From Desulfovibrio psychrotolerans (GTDB taxonomy: Bacteria > Desulfobacterota > Desulfovibrionia > Desulfovibrionales > Desulfovibrionaceae): DNA of 64,000 nucleotides. Position 1 is the first letter of the stretch. Every line of letters begins with the position of its first letter. The notes below the pieces were generated by a model. That model was not told where the DNA came from and ran no database searches. It saw nothing but the letters and a program-made list of their open reading frames with translations. Positions 8,155-16,510 of this stretch are shown here, one piece after another. The stretch is from contig NZ_BLVP01000008.1 in the NCBI RefSeq assembly GCF_013340305.1, positions 607,408 to 671,407 of the forward strand. The letters are read 5' to 3'. Made by a program: the position numbers and the translations under genes.

Positions 8155-8808
8155 TTATTTTGTTGCGTTGTTCTGGCTGCGAACCTCGCCAGCCCGGTTG
8201 GCAACGCGGGTGATGAGCGTTTCCGCGTCATCCTTATCGCTCAGCAGTTCCTGGAACTGCGTACGGTAATTTTTGACCAGACTCACTCCCTCCACGATGA
8301 CATCGTAGATAACCCATTTTTCCTTGATTGCCATGCGATAGTCAATGGGAATGGATTTTCCGTCAAGGTCCAGCAGGGTACGCACTTCAACCTTGTCGCC
8401 CTTTGTGCTCATGCGTTCACCCACATATTGCGCTCCTTTGCCGTCATAGCCGCGTATGCGTTCAATGTAGGTGGCGCGCAGAAGGTCTGCAAAGGCGGCG
8501 GTGAAGCGCTTCTGCTGGTCGGGGGTAAAGCTGTGCCAGCGCTTGCCCACCGTGCGGGCGGAAAATTCTTCATAATCGAATATGGATTCGACAACATCCT
8601 CAATGCGTTCGTACATGATCTCCCGGTTGTCCGGGTTCTGATATTCGGGATCAGAAAGCATGGTGAACACAGTGTCGAGCGACAGCTTGAGCGTATCGCG
8701 CGCTTCTGCGGCAGGATTGGAGGCATAGGCCGCAGTGGCGACCAGACAGAGGCAGACCATCGCCGGAAGGCACAGAAATTTACACAGGGCGGGGAACAGA
8801 CAACGCAT
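8155..8808 (-). CDS. mlaC: MlaC-family periplasmic phospholipid carrier (Ttg2D)
   Basis: Periplasmic shuttle that carries phospholipid between the outer-membrane MlaA complex and the inner-membrane MlaFED complex. 217 residues with a Sec signal (PAMVCLCLVATAAYA, cleavage after AYA). Family features include FSARTVGKRWHSFTPDQQKRF and the later VEVRTLLDLDGKSIPIDYRM and WVIYDVIVEGVSLVKNYRTQF, characteristic of Ttg2D/MlaC. It lies 3 bases after mlaD and 12 bases before mlaA, a tightly packed operon. Confidence 0.93.
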   Translation of the reverse strand: MRCLFPALCKFLCLPAMVCLCLVATAAYASNPAAEARDTLKLSLDTVFTMLSDPEYQNPDNREIMYERIEDVVESIFDYEEFSARTVGKRWHSFTPDQQKRFTAAFADLLRATYIERIRGYDGKGAQYVGERMSTKGDKVEVRTLLDLDGKSIPIDYRMAIKEKWVIYDVIVEGVSLVKNYRTQFQELLSDKDDAETLITRVANRAGEVRSQNNATK

Positions 8809-8811
8809 GGA

Positions 8812-9258
8812 CTAGACGCCTCCGAACACGTATTTACTGATAAGTTCTTCAATATCCACAGCGGATTCAGTTTCTGTAATCTCGTCCCCGGGTTCCAGAA
8901 TATCCAGAGAGCCGCCGGGGGTGAGCTTGATGTACTTGTCGCCGATGAGCCCGCTGGTTTTTACCGAGGCGATCACATCTTCGGACAGTTGGATGTCTTT
9001 GCGGATGGCCAGAACCACCCGCGCGAGCGCTTCTTCATTGTCCAGCGAGATGGAGGCAACCTTGCCCACGGGCACGCCCGCTATTTCCACCTCTGCCCCG
9101 GAACGAAGGCCCGCCACGGAGGAAAACCGCGCGAAAAGGGGGTAGGTATTATCGCCCAGCACCTCCATTTTGCCCAGCTTGACGGTGAGGTAGCCCACAC
9201 ACAGCAGACAGATGAGGACAAAGACACCCACGGACGTTTCTTTGGAGTACTTTTTCAT
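8812..9258 (-). CDS. mlaD: MlaD-family MCE-domain protein
   Basis: Inner-membrane-anchored lipid-transfer subunit that forms a hexameric MCE ring on the MlaFE transporter. 148 residues: one N-terminal membrane helix (VGVFVLICLLCVGYLTV), then a single MCE domain with YPLFARFSSVAGLRSGAEVEIAGVPVG split over its start and TSGLIGDKYIKLTPGG at its end. Length matches single-MCE MlaD proteins. Located between mlaF (40-base gap) and mlaC (3-base gap). Confidence 0.94.
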   Translation of the reverse strand: MKKYSKETSVGVFVLICLLCVGYLTVKLGKMEVLGDNTYPLFARFSSVAGLRSGAEVEIAGVPVGKVASISLDNEEALARVVLAIRKDIQLSEDVIASVKTSGLIGDKYIKLTPGGSLDILEPGDEITETESAVDIEELISKYVFGGV

Positions 9259-9298
9259 CGCAGTTTCCCGTATCGTTTACGCTGCTACGTCTTAGCAG

Positions 9299-10120
9299 CT
9301 ACTTTTCAAGCCACTGTCTCAGGGCGCTTTTCACTTCTTCGCCCAATTCCAGAGCCTGTGTTGTCATCTCGCCGGGAGACCGATCGAGGAACTGCCGCAA
9401 ATAGGGGTCAGCTGTCTTGGTCAGTTCCTTCACATCGCCACTGAAAGCAACACCTTTATTGTGCAGCACCACGGCGTAGTCTGCAATGGTATACAGGCTT
9501 TCAAGGTCATGGCTCACGACCACGATGGTCATTTCCGGGAAATGGGTGCGCATGTCCATGAGCAGGCGGTCCATCTGCGCGGAATTGATGGGGTCCAGCC
9601 CGGATGTGGGCTCGTCGCACAGCAGGATGGGCGGGTCCATGACAATGGCGCGCGCCAGCCCTGCGCGCTTGCGCATACCGCCGGAAAGCTGGTTGGGAAA
9701 ATAATCCGCATATTGCTCCAGCCCGACAAGTTCCAGTTTGTGCAGCACAATCTTGCGTATGGTGGCCTTGTCCAGCCGGGTATGCTCCGTGAGGGGCAGG
9801 GCTACGTTTTCTCCCAGCGAAAGCGATCCGAGCAGTGCGCCATCCTGAAAAAGCACGCCCATGCGCCGCCTGACTTTGCGGAATACTTTGGAGGAAAGGC
9901 TGAACAGATCGTGCGGGCCAAGCAAAATCTTGCCGGACATGGGCCTTTTAAGCCCGAGGATGTGGCGCAGCAGGGTGGATTTTCCGCAGCCGGAACCGCC
10001 AAGAATGACGGATATTCTGCCTGAAGGCAGCGTAGTGGAAATGTCGTCCAGCACGATGTTGTCATCGTAGCCGAGGCGGAGCTTTTCCAGCCGTATGTCC
10101 CATCCCTTGGAGTCGGTCAT
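9299..10120 (-). CDS. mlaF: MlaF-family ABC transporter ATP-binding protein
   Basis: ATPase of the phospholipid transporter, 273 residues. Walker A GGSGCGKST, signature LSGGMRKRAGLAR (the M after LSGG is typical of MlaF) and Walker B ILLCDEPTSGLDP are intact. The C-terminus extends past the nucleotide-binding domain (SPGEMTTQALELGEEV...). In E. coli the STAS protein MlaB binds MlaF; no mlaB is present in this operon. It follows mlaE by 21 bases. Confidence 0.94.
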   Translation of the reverse strand: MTDSKGWDIRLEKLRLGYDDNIVLDDISTTLPSGRISVILGGSGCGKSTLLRHILGLKRPMSGKILLGPHDLFSLSSKVFRKVRRRMGVLFQDGALLGSLSLGENVALPLTEHTRLDKATIRKIVLHKLELVGLEQYADYFPNQLSGGMRKRAGLARAIVMDPPILLCDEPTSGLDPINSAQMDRLLMDMRTHFPEMTIVVVSHDLESLYTIADYAVVLHNKGVAFSGDVKELTKTADPYLRQFLDRSPGEMTTQALELGEEVKSALRQWLEK

Positions 10121-10141
10121 TATTCTTCCGGGGCTGCGTAA

Positions 10142-10948
10142 CTAAAGCAGAAAAGAGGTTACAATATAGTCCGTCACCAGAATCAGCACGCATGACATAA
10201 CCACGGCAGAGGTGGTGGAGTTGGAAACGCCTTCCGGCCCCACGCCATCCTTGCGCATGTGCGTGTAATAACCCTGATAGCAACTGACCGTAGCGACGAT
10301 AACCCCGAACAGCAGGGCCTTTGTAAAGCCTTCTGCAACATCGGACATGACGACGCTGGATTCAATGCGGTAGAAATAGATGCCGGAGTTGATGCCCAGC
10401 ATGGCGACGCCGGTAAGGTAGCCGCCGATGATGCCGATGACGTCGAACACCGCCGTGAGCAGGGGAAAACAGAGAATGGAGGCGGCAATGCGAGGGCTTA
10501 CCAGGTAGCTGATGGGGTTTATGTCCATGACCTCAAGCGCGTCAATCTGGTCTGTTATGCGCATGACCCCTATTTCCGCAGCCATGGAGGAACCTGCTCT
10601 GCCTGTGACCATGATGGCAGTGAGCACCGGGCCAAGTTCGCGGATGAGCGAAAGGGCAACGGCTGTTCCCAGCAGGCCTTCGGAACCGAATTTAATGAGC
10701 GTGTAGTAGCCCTGCAACCCGAGCACCATGCCCGTGAATAAGCCGATGAGACAGATGACCAGCAGCGACTTGGACCCGATGAAGTACATCTGGTACACGA
10801 TTTTGCGCAGTTGCTTGGGCGAGGTGAAAATGTGCCACAAACCGTGCAGCAGGAAGAGGAACATGGCCCCCATTTCGCCCAGCACAGCCAGTGTGCGTAT
10901 GCCTATTCTGGCGAAAAGATTCGGAGCGTGTTCGTGCGTGGTATTCAT
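10142..10948 (-). CDS. mlaE: MlaE-family phospholipid transporter permease
   Basis: Permease of the Mla ABC transporter, 268 residues with about five membrane helices. The MlaE core TGMVLGLQGYYTLIKFGSE and the conserved ELGPVLTAIMVTGRAGSSMAAE (shown in part) plus LEVMDINPISYLVSPR are diagnostic. First gene of the five-gene minus-strand operon. Upstream on the minus strand a TTGACT hexamer (complement of 11042-11047) could be its -35 element, but no clear -10 was found. Confidence 0.94.
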   Translation of the reverse strand: MNTTHEHAPNLFARIGIRTLAVLGEMGAMFLFLLHGLWHIFTSPKQLRKIVYQMYFIGSKSLLVICLIGLFTGMVLGLQGYYTLIKFGSEGLLGTAVALSLIRELGPVLTAIMVTGRAGSSMAAEIGVMRITDQIDALEVMDINPISYLVSPRIAASILCFPLLTAVFDVIGIIGGYLTGVAMLGINSGIYFYRIESSVVMSDVAEGFTKALLFGVIVATVSCYQGYYTHMRKDGVGPEGVSNSTTSAVVMSCVLILVTDYIVTSFLL

Positions 10949-11131
10949 TGTCTCTGTAGTCGGCCCGGGTGGGCTCTCTTGAGTGTGCGCTCAGAGCGCG
11001 GTTGGCCGTTCTCCATACCCTTTGTATGTGAATCGCATGAAAGTCAATACTCGCTCCGGGCGAGTCTCGGCCCCCAGTCACGGCAGGCTGCCTGAATATC
11101 TGTGGTGTACCGCTGTTGCGGCGGGCAGATG

Positions 11132-11965
11132 TTAACGCGCCAGCTGTTTGTCCTTGAGTAACGGTTTGCTTATGCCCAGAGGCAGCAGAGCATCCTTCAT
11201 CCGGCGCGTGTCTTCAGGCGTTCCCTGAAAAAGAACCTGAATCCGATACCATGTGGCATCGTTTGACGCAATGCTTTCTATTCTTGCCTTTAATCCGGAT
11301 GCTTCTATGCGTGATTTCAGTGATTCCGCCGCACCACGCTCACGGAAGGCCGCCACCTGATAGACATAATTATACACGGTGGCATCATCTGCGCCACCTT
11401 TGTTTTCTTTGGCCCCTGCGGTTATCTGGTCTGCCAGACTGCTGACTGAATCTTGCACGGGGGCTGTAGGCGGTACCGCATTGGCCTGTCTGGGCTGCTT
11501 TTGCGGCTGGAGGGCGGACACGGAAGGCTGTGCGGCAGAGGAAGGTATTTGTTCCACAATCTGGACAGGTTGCTGCGTTTGCGTAACGGTGGTCGGTTTG
11601 GGCTGGGGAACAGGAGCGCGCTTGGGAGATGGAGCCGCCTCTGTCTTCAGATGGTCATAGAACTTCAAATCTTCGGGCTTGATAATGCCTGCGGTGGCGT
11701 TGGCTTCCGGAGAGGGGGCGGGTGACGCCGTGCTGGCGTTGGACCCGGTCCGAGAGTCCGCCGTGGGCATAAAACGCTTAAGTTCGGGAATCGCCTCTTC
11801 CGGCTGGAATCCCCGGCCCACCAGAAGGCCGAACACGAAGACCCATATGAAAGAGAGCAGACATATCGCGCCCAGCCCCGCCATACCGGCGGGGCTGAGG
11901 CTTATGATGAATTTGCGTCTGCCGGATTCTCCGGCATCCTTTTCCCGTGTAAAGCGGATTCCCAT
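11132..11965 (-). CDS. SPOR-domain membrane protein
   Basis: A 277-residue bitopic protein: short cytoplasmic N-terminus, one membrane helix (GLGAICLLSFIWVFVFGLLV), a long Pro/Ala/Gln/Thr-rich periplasmic linker (about residues 70-180), and a C-terminal SPOR domain of about 75 residues (YVYQVAAFRERGAAESLKSR, ATWYRIQVLFQGTPEDTRRM). SPOR domains bind denuded peptidoglycan at the division septum, so a role in cell division or septal wall processing is likely, as for FtsN or DedD. It starts 12 bases after argS, on the same strand, so the two are probably co-transcribed. No enzymatic domain is visible. Confidence 0.88.
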   Translation of the reverse strand: MGIRFTREKDAGESGRRKFIISLSPAGMAGLGAICLLSFIWVFVFGLLVGRGFQPEEAIPELKRFMPTADSRTGSNASTASPAPSPEANATAGIIKPEDLKFYDHLKTEAAPSPKRAPVPQPKPTTVTQTQQPVQIVEQIPSSAAQPSVSALQPQKQPRQANAVPPTAPVQDSVSSLADQITAGAKENKGGADDATVYNYVYQVAAFRERGAAESLKSRIEASGLKARIESIASNDATWYRIQVLFQGTPEDTRRMKDALLPLGISKPLLKDKQLAR

Positions 11966-11977
11966 GGTTGTTCCGTA

Positions 11978-13633
11978 CTACATGGATTTGGGGGCGCTTA
12001 CCCCCAGAATGGACAGCCCGTTGCGGATGACACAGGCCACGCACTTGAGCAGGGCCAATCGGGCCGCAACCACGGTTTCATCGCCCGCATTCAGGATGGG
12101 GGTGTTGGCGTAAAAACGGTGCAGGGCGCTTGCCACTTCCTGCATGTAGAAGCTGATGTGGTGGGGAGCAAGTTGCCGCGCGGCGGACTCCACCACGTCT
12201 TCAAACTGTTCCAGCAGGCGGAGTATGTCCATTTCCTCGGGCGCGTTCAGGGCGGCAAGGAGTGCGGCGTCGGAAGTGGCAGGCAGGCGGATGCCGCGTT
12301 CTTCAGCCTTGCGCAGCACAGAGGCAATGCGCGCGTGGGCGTACTGGACATAATAGACCGGGTTGTCCATGGACTGGCGTTTTACCAGATCAAGGTCGAA
12401 ATCGAGGTGGCTGTCGCTCTTGCGGGAAAGGAACATGAACCGGGCGGCATCCCTGCCCACCTCCTTGACCACTTCCTCCAGCGTGTCGAACTGACCGGCG
12501 CGGGTGGACATGGCCACCTGTTCGCCGCCGCGCAGCAGGTTGACAAGTTGCACGAGAATGACCTCGAAGCTCTCTTTGGGCTTACCCAGCGCTTCCACAG
12601 CGGCGCGCATGCGCGGCACATAGCCGTGGTGGTCTGCTCCCCATATGTCGACACAGAGGTCAAATCCACGGTCGTATTTATTGTCGTGGTAGGCAATGTC
12701 TGAAGCGAAGTAGGTGAGAAGGCCATCTGATTTTTTCAGCACGCGGTCCTTGTCATCACCGAAATCGGTGGTGCGGAACCACAGTGCTCCGTCCTGATCG
12801 AAGGCAAGACCGGCCTTGCGCAGGCGGTCAAAGGTCTTGTCCACGGCTCCTTCTGCCAGCAGGGATTTTTCAGAAAACCAGACCTGATGCTCAACATTGA
12901 AGTCGGCAAGGTCTTTCTTGATGCCGTCCAGAATGGTGTTCAGGGCATAGTCCCGGCAGATATTCAGGGCCTCTTCTTCCGGCATGGACATGAGGCCGGG
13001 GTGCAGGTTGAGCACCTCTGCGGCTATATCCTTAATGTAGTCACCACGGTAGAAATCTTCCGGGTCGGGCAGGTTCTGGCTGGAAAGCTGGCGTGCCCGG
13101 AACAGGACGGAACTGCCCAGAATGAACATCTGCCGGCCGGCATCGTTGATGTAGTATTCCGTTTCAACTGTGTAGCCCGCGAAGCGGAGCAGGCGGGCAA
13201 GGCTGTCGCCCACTGCGGCCCCGCGTCCGTGACCGATGTGCAACGGCCCCGTTGGGTTGGCGGAAACATATTCCACCTGGGCTTTTTTTCCTGCGCCCAC
13301 CGTTACCGAGCCGTAGCGGTCGCCGCTCTGCTCAATGACGCGCATGGTCTGCCGCCAGAAATCCCGTGAGAAGGTTATGTTCAGGAAGCCGGGACCGGCA
13401 ATTTCTATGCGCTCGATGTGCGGATCGTTCTTTTGCAGTGCTCCGGCGATGCGGGCGGCAAGGTCGCGCGGGCTCATATGGGCCTGCTTTGCCAGAACCA
13501 TGGCTATGTTGGCGGCCATATCGCCGTGCTGCCTGTCTTTGGGCGGTTCTATGGTGGCCTTTTCCGGCCATGTGAGATCCATTTCCCTTACGATGGTCTG
13601 GAGGGACTGAAGCAGATGGTTCTTTGCGCGCAT
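11978..13633 (-). CDS. argS: arginyl-tRNA synthetase
   Basis: Class I aminoacyl-tRNA synthetase charging tRNA-Arg, 551 residues, normal length. N-terminal ArgRS add-1 domain ([15 protein letters not shown]), HIGH motif in [20 protein letters not shown], and an ArgRS-type end of the catalytic domain with [15 protein letters not shown] replacing a canonical KMSKS, as usual in the enzyme. The C-terminal DALR anticodon-binding domain follows ([38 protein letters not shown]). ATG start at 13633 lacks a strong Shine-Dalgarno. Followed by the SPOR-domain gene. Confidence 0.97.
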   Translation of the reverse strand: MRAKNHLLQSLQTIVREMDLTWPEKATIEPPKDRQHGDMAANIAMVLAKQAHMSPRDLAARIAGALQKNDPHIERIEIAGPGFLNITFSRDFWRQTMRVIEQSGDRYGSVTVGAGKKAQVEYVSANPTGPLHIGHGRGAAVGDSLARLLRFAGYTVETEYYINDAGRQMFILGSSVLFRARQLSSQNLPDPEDFYRGDYIKDIAAEVLNLHPGLMSMPEEEALNICRDYALNTILDGIKKDLADFNVEHQVWFSEKSLLAEGAVDKTFDRLRKAGLAFDQDGALWFRTTDFGDDKDRVLKKSDGLLTYFASDIAYHDNKYDRGFDLCVDIWGADHHGYVPRMRAAVEALGKPKESFEVILVQLVNLLRGGEQVAMSTRAGQFDTLEEVVKEVGRDAARFMFLSRKSDSHLDFDLDLVKRQSMDNPVYYVQYAHARIASVLRKAEERGIRLPATSDAALLAALNAPEEMDILRLLEQFEDVVESAARQLAPHHISFYMQEVASALHRFYANTPILNAGDETVVAARLALLKCVACVIRNGLSILGVSAPKSM

Positions 13634-14024
13634 CGGTATGTACTCTGAATGGTGGTTATTTGTATGATGTGGAATAAACGGGCGGAGAGCCGGTTATTGA
13701 GGCCCGCCCGGCCTGGTGTTCCGCTCCGCCGGTGCCCGTTGTTTGTTCATAATACTTGTCCGGAACGTTTTGGAGCAGACGTCCCGGCCTGAACTTTTCT
13801 ACATAGCCGAATTACTCCCGGATGAAAAGATGCCCTGCCGTGAAGGCCGTGAGCGGCATCTCTCTGCGGGGGCTTTCTGCCTTCAGGCGAACCTGATTAC
13901 CCGACTGCCAGTTTATCCGCCAGCAGACGCCAGGTTATCCGTCGGTTCATCCGATCAGGTGTCAAGCCGGTTTGCAGCAAGAGCCATCTGCCGTTTCACG
14001 GACCGGCGAACGCTCTGCCGGCCG
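13634..14024. other. 391-base non-coding stretch between fabD and argS (both minus)
   Basis: No convincing gene. It holds a GC-rich hairpin at 13680-13711, which I take as the fabD terminator, followed on the minus strand by the presumed argS promoter region. The remaining 310 bases downstream of fabD carry no RNA gene or repeat I can identify. Confidence 0.5.
13680..13711 (-). terminator. probable terminator of fabD
   Basis: CGGGCGG / CCGCCCG stem (7 bp) around an 18-nt loop, followed on the minus strand by TTTATTCC. It lies about 310 bases after the fabD stop and just before argS. The distance from fabD makes the assignment uncertain. Confidence 0.5.
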
Positions 14025-14984
14025 CTATGCCTGAGCAGTGAGGCAGGCTTCTGCAGCGGCGAGATTGCCCACGGAGGTGCCGGTCCATTCCGAGGGATCG
14101 GCAACAGGGGCGAGAATCTGGCCGAGCATCTTGCCGAGAACACCCTTGGGGCCTACCTCCATCCACGAACGAACCCCTGCGGCGTGTTGGTTGCGGATGG
14201 TGTCTATCCACTGCACGGAGGATGTCATCTGCTGCGGCATGATGTCCCGCAGCGAGGCTGCGTCTGTAACCGCCTTGCCGTGCACGTTGCAGAAAACAGG
14301 AAATTTGGGCTTGTTCCACTGCACGGAAGCAAGATGCTTGGCAAGTTCCTTGGCTGCTTCCGCCATGAGCGGGCTGTGGAAGGCGCCGGAAACGGCCAGC
14401 GGCAGGGCGCGGCCCTTGAGAGCCTTGACCCTTTCCGAAGCGTCGGCAATGGCGGCGCGGGTGCCGGAAAGCACAAATTGGCCGGGGGTGTTATAGTTTG
14501 CCACCCGGATCATTTCGCCCACAGCCTGTTCGGACTCGCGTACAACCGTTTCCACGTCTGCCAGCTGCAGTTTCAGAACGGCAGCCATGGCACCGGTGCC
14601 CTGCGGGTCCGCTTCCGCCATGAGTCTGCCGCGCAGGGAGACGGTTTCCAGCACCTCATTGGGGGACAATGCGCCTGCCGCAGCCAAGGCACTGAATTCG
14701 CCGAGGCTGTGTCCGGAGGTACAGGCAGGGGCAACCTTGCCCGCAAGCCGCATCCATAGGCCGAGATTGACCACGGTGAGAGCGGGCTGCAGGTAGCGGG
14801 TGTTGGCCATTTCCGCTTCTTCGCCATCCCAGTATATGCCGCGCAGGTCCGCGCCGCTTATGGCTTCTGCCTTCTTCCACAGGTTCATGACATCGGAATC
14901 CGCCTCGGCGGCGTCCCTGCCCATGCCCGGCTCCTGCGAGCCCTGGCCGGGGAAGAGAATGGAAAGAACGGTGGGGTGGGACAT
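14025..14984 (-). CDS. fabD: malonyl-CoA:ACP transacylase
   Basis: Loads malonyl groups from CoA onto acyl carrier protein for fatty-acid synthesis. 319 residues from the ATG at 14984 (MSHPTVLSILFPGQGSQ). GGAGAG sits six bases upstream, and the open frame further upstream encodes unrelated low-quality sequence, so this start is firm. The family motif FPGQGSQ, the catalytic GHSLGEFSAL (active-site Ser), the histidine in SGAFHSPLM and VGPKGVLGKML are all present. fabD stands apart from other fab genes here; it is divergent from rsmG. Confidence 0.95.
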   Translation of the reverse strand: MSHPTVLSILFPGQGSQEPGMGRDAAEADSDVMNLWKKAEAISGADLRGIYWDGEEAEMANTRYLQPALTVVNLGLWMRLAGKVAPACTSGHSLGEFSALAAAGALSPNEVLETVSLRGRLMAEADPQGTGAMAAVLKLQLADVETVVRESEQAVGEMIRVANYNTPGQFVLSGTRAAIADASERVKALKGRALPLAVSGAFHSPLMAEAAKELAKHLASVQWNKPKFPVFCNVHGKAVTDAASLRDIMPQQMTSSVQWIDTIRNQHAAGVRSWMEVGPKGVLGKMLGQILAPVADPSEWTGTSVGNLAAAEACLTAQA

Positions 14985-15150
14985 GCAAACTCTCCGCATA
15001 GTGAATGTTTGGTGCATGGACTCATGCGTGGAGAGGTAATAGGGTATAAGCGGGGAGCTTGCAAGTGCCGCCATCGTACAGTAGAGCTTGTTCCCTGCCG
15101 CACTGTGGCCGCATGGTACGGCGTGAAAGACAAATGCCAGCGAGGACAGG

Positions 15151-15810
15151 TTGTTGAAGCAGAACATTCCTTTGGGTATCCCGGCAGTGGCCGGAATAGT
15201 GCGGGAGCAGGGCTTTGCGCAGTCGGAAGAGGAAACGCGGGCATTGACCGAGTATCTTGAACTGCTGATGAAGTGGAACAAGGCCATGAACCTTGTGGGG
15301 CCGTATGGATGGGAGGCGGCCCTGCGGATTTTGATAATGGACAGCCTGCACCTTGCCCGGTTTCTGGAAGGGCTGCAGTTGCCGCACGCCCCCCGGTGCT
15401 GGGATCTGGGGGCAGGGGCGGGGCTGCCGGGCATTCCCCTGCGCATTGTCTGGAAGGCGGGTGAGTATCATCTGGTTGAAGTGCGGGAGAAGCGTACCCT
15501 GTTCATGCAACAGGTTGTGACTCGCCTGAAGCTGGCGGATACCCATGTTTTCCGTGGCCGTGCAGAGGACTTTATGCGCGACAGGCAGCCCGCAGACGTG
15601 ATTTTGAGCAGGGCGTTTATGCCCTGGGAGAAACTGCTGGATTTTGTTCGCCCCCATGTGGACCCGCAGGGACGGGTTGTGGTGCTGGCTCTTGAGTCCG
15701 CTCCGGCAAGTCTGCCCGCAGGCTGGTCCGCCGAGGTGCAGCAGGAGTATGCCGTGGGCCGCGACCGCCGTTATTTCTGGTCGCTCAGGCCGAGCAGCGT
15801 TCCCATCTGA
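15151..15810 (+). CDS. rsmG: 16S rRNA (guanine527-N7)-methyltransferase
   Basis: SAM-dependent methyltransferase modifying G527 of 16S rRNA. 219 residues, with the family motifs KWNKAMNLVGP, DSLHLARFL, the SAM-binding CWDLGAGAGLPGIPLRI and SRAF. Two adjacent TTG codons (15151 and 15154) follow GAGGA; the second has the better spacing, so the exact start is uncertain and a TTG start is required either way. The last 40 bases overlap the 3' end of the convergent 74-codon gene. Confidence 0.92.
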   Translation: MLKQNIPLGIPAVAGIVREQGFAQSEEETRALTEYLELLMKWNKAMNLVGPYGWEAALRILIMDSLHLARFLEGLQLPHAPRCWDLGAGAGLPGIPLRIVWKAGEYHLVEVREKRTLFMQQVVTRLKLADTHVFRGRAEDFMRDRQPADVILSRAFMPWEKLLDFVRPHVDPQGRVVVLALESAPASLPAGWSAEVQQEYAVGRDRRYFWSLRPSSVPI

Positions 15811-15995
15811 GAATTTTTGAAGATCATTTTGGTAGCAGTTTCATCCGCCAGTTCGGCGATGTCCATGAGGGTTTCCAGAAATTCAAGCATCTCGTGCCGA
15901 CGTTCTTCGGGAGAATTTTCAAAGTCCTCAAGCATGTTGCCGGACGACATGTATTCACCGAGTTGCTGAAGATATTGCAGATTGAGTGCGGCCAT
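15771..15995 (-). CDS. small acidic conserved-type hypothetical protein
   Basis: A 74-residue, all-helical, acidic protein (MAALNLQYLQQLGEYMSSGN...). I do not recognise the family. It is rich in Glu, Leu and Met, has no cysteine, no signal peptide and no membrane segment, and ends KNSQMGTLLGLSDQK. A GAGG eight bases before the ATG and an amphipathic pattern support translation. Its 3' end runs 40 bases into rsmG on the opposite strand. Similar small helical proteins are often protein-interaction adaptors, but no function should be assigned. Confidence 0.6.
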   Translation of the reverse strand: MAALNLQYLQQLGEYMSSGNMLEDFENSPEERRHEMLEFLETLMDIAELADETATKMIFKNSQMGTLLGLSDQK

Positions 15996-16510
15996 GGGGT
16001 AATCCTCGCAGGAGTTGGTTTTTATGCCGTGTGCGGTTAGGGGACCTGTTGGAGACCCTGTTGCGGATGCCGGATGCGGTGAGCGGTCTTGGTGTCCGTC
16101 ATGTGGGCACTCTGCGCCAATGCAATCCGGGGCAGGTGTACCTGAAATTTTGTTGTCCGGGAAGAGGGGAATTGCTGGGTTGGTCCGCAGTGTTTCCAGC
16201 CGGGAAGGGGCTGGGGCTCTTCGGCTCCCGGAGGGGATTTGTGTTTGAATATCCGCCTGTCACCATGTACAGTACGCGCAGCATGAAACATGACCATGCC
16301 GGATTCTCCGCATGTGAGACGGCGGTCGTTCTGAAAGGCCGCTGAAGCCGGATGGCTGCCCGTTTATGAAGAATCAGCCTTTGCATGTGGATTCTTTGCG
16401 GTGGCGCTGAAAATTTTCAGCGCACTGCCTTTTCTCTTTTTGCTGGTCTGCGGGAGCGCGTTTCAATAGGCCGCCAAGTGTAAACCATTAAACCCTGTCC
16501 GGGTGTCCGC
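15996..16510. other. 515-base non-coding stretch before pglB
   Basis: Divergent upstream region of the small acidic gene (minus) and pglB (plus). Open frames here have no Shine-Dalgarno and no recognisable product. The one clear feature is the 20-bp palindrome at 16404-16423. Confidence 0.55.
16404..16423. promoter_or_regulatory. perfect 20-bp palindrome upstream of pglB (operator-like)
   Basis: GCGCTGAAAATTTTCAGCGC is self-complementary over all 20 bases, with an A/T core and GC ends, centred 97 bases upstream of the pglB ATG. With no spacer it is better suited to binding a dimeric regulator than to forming an RNA hairpin. A T-rich stretch (CCTTTTCTCTTTTTG) begins six bases later, so a terminator role is not excluded. 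Confidence 0.5.
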
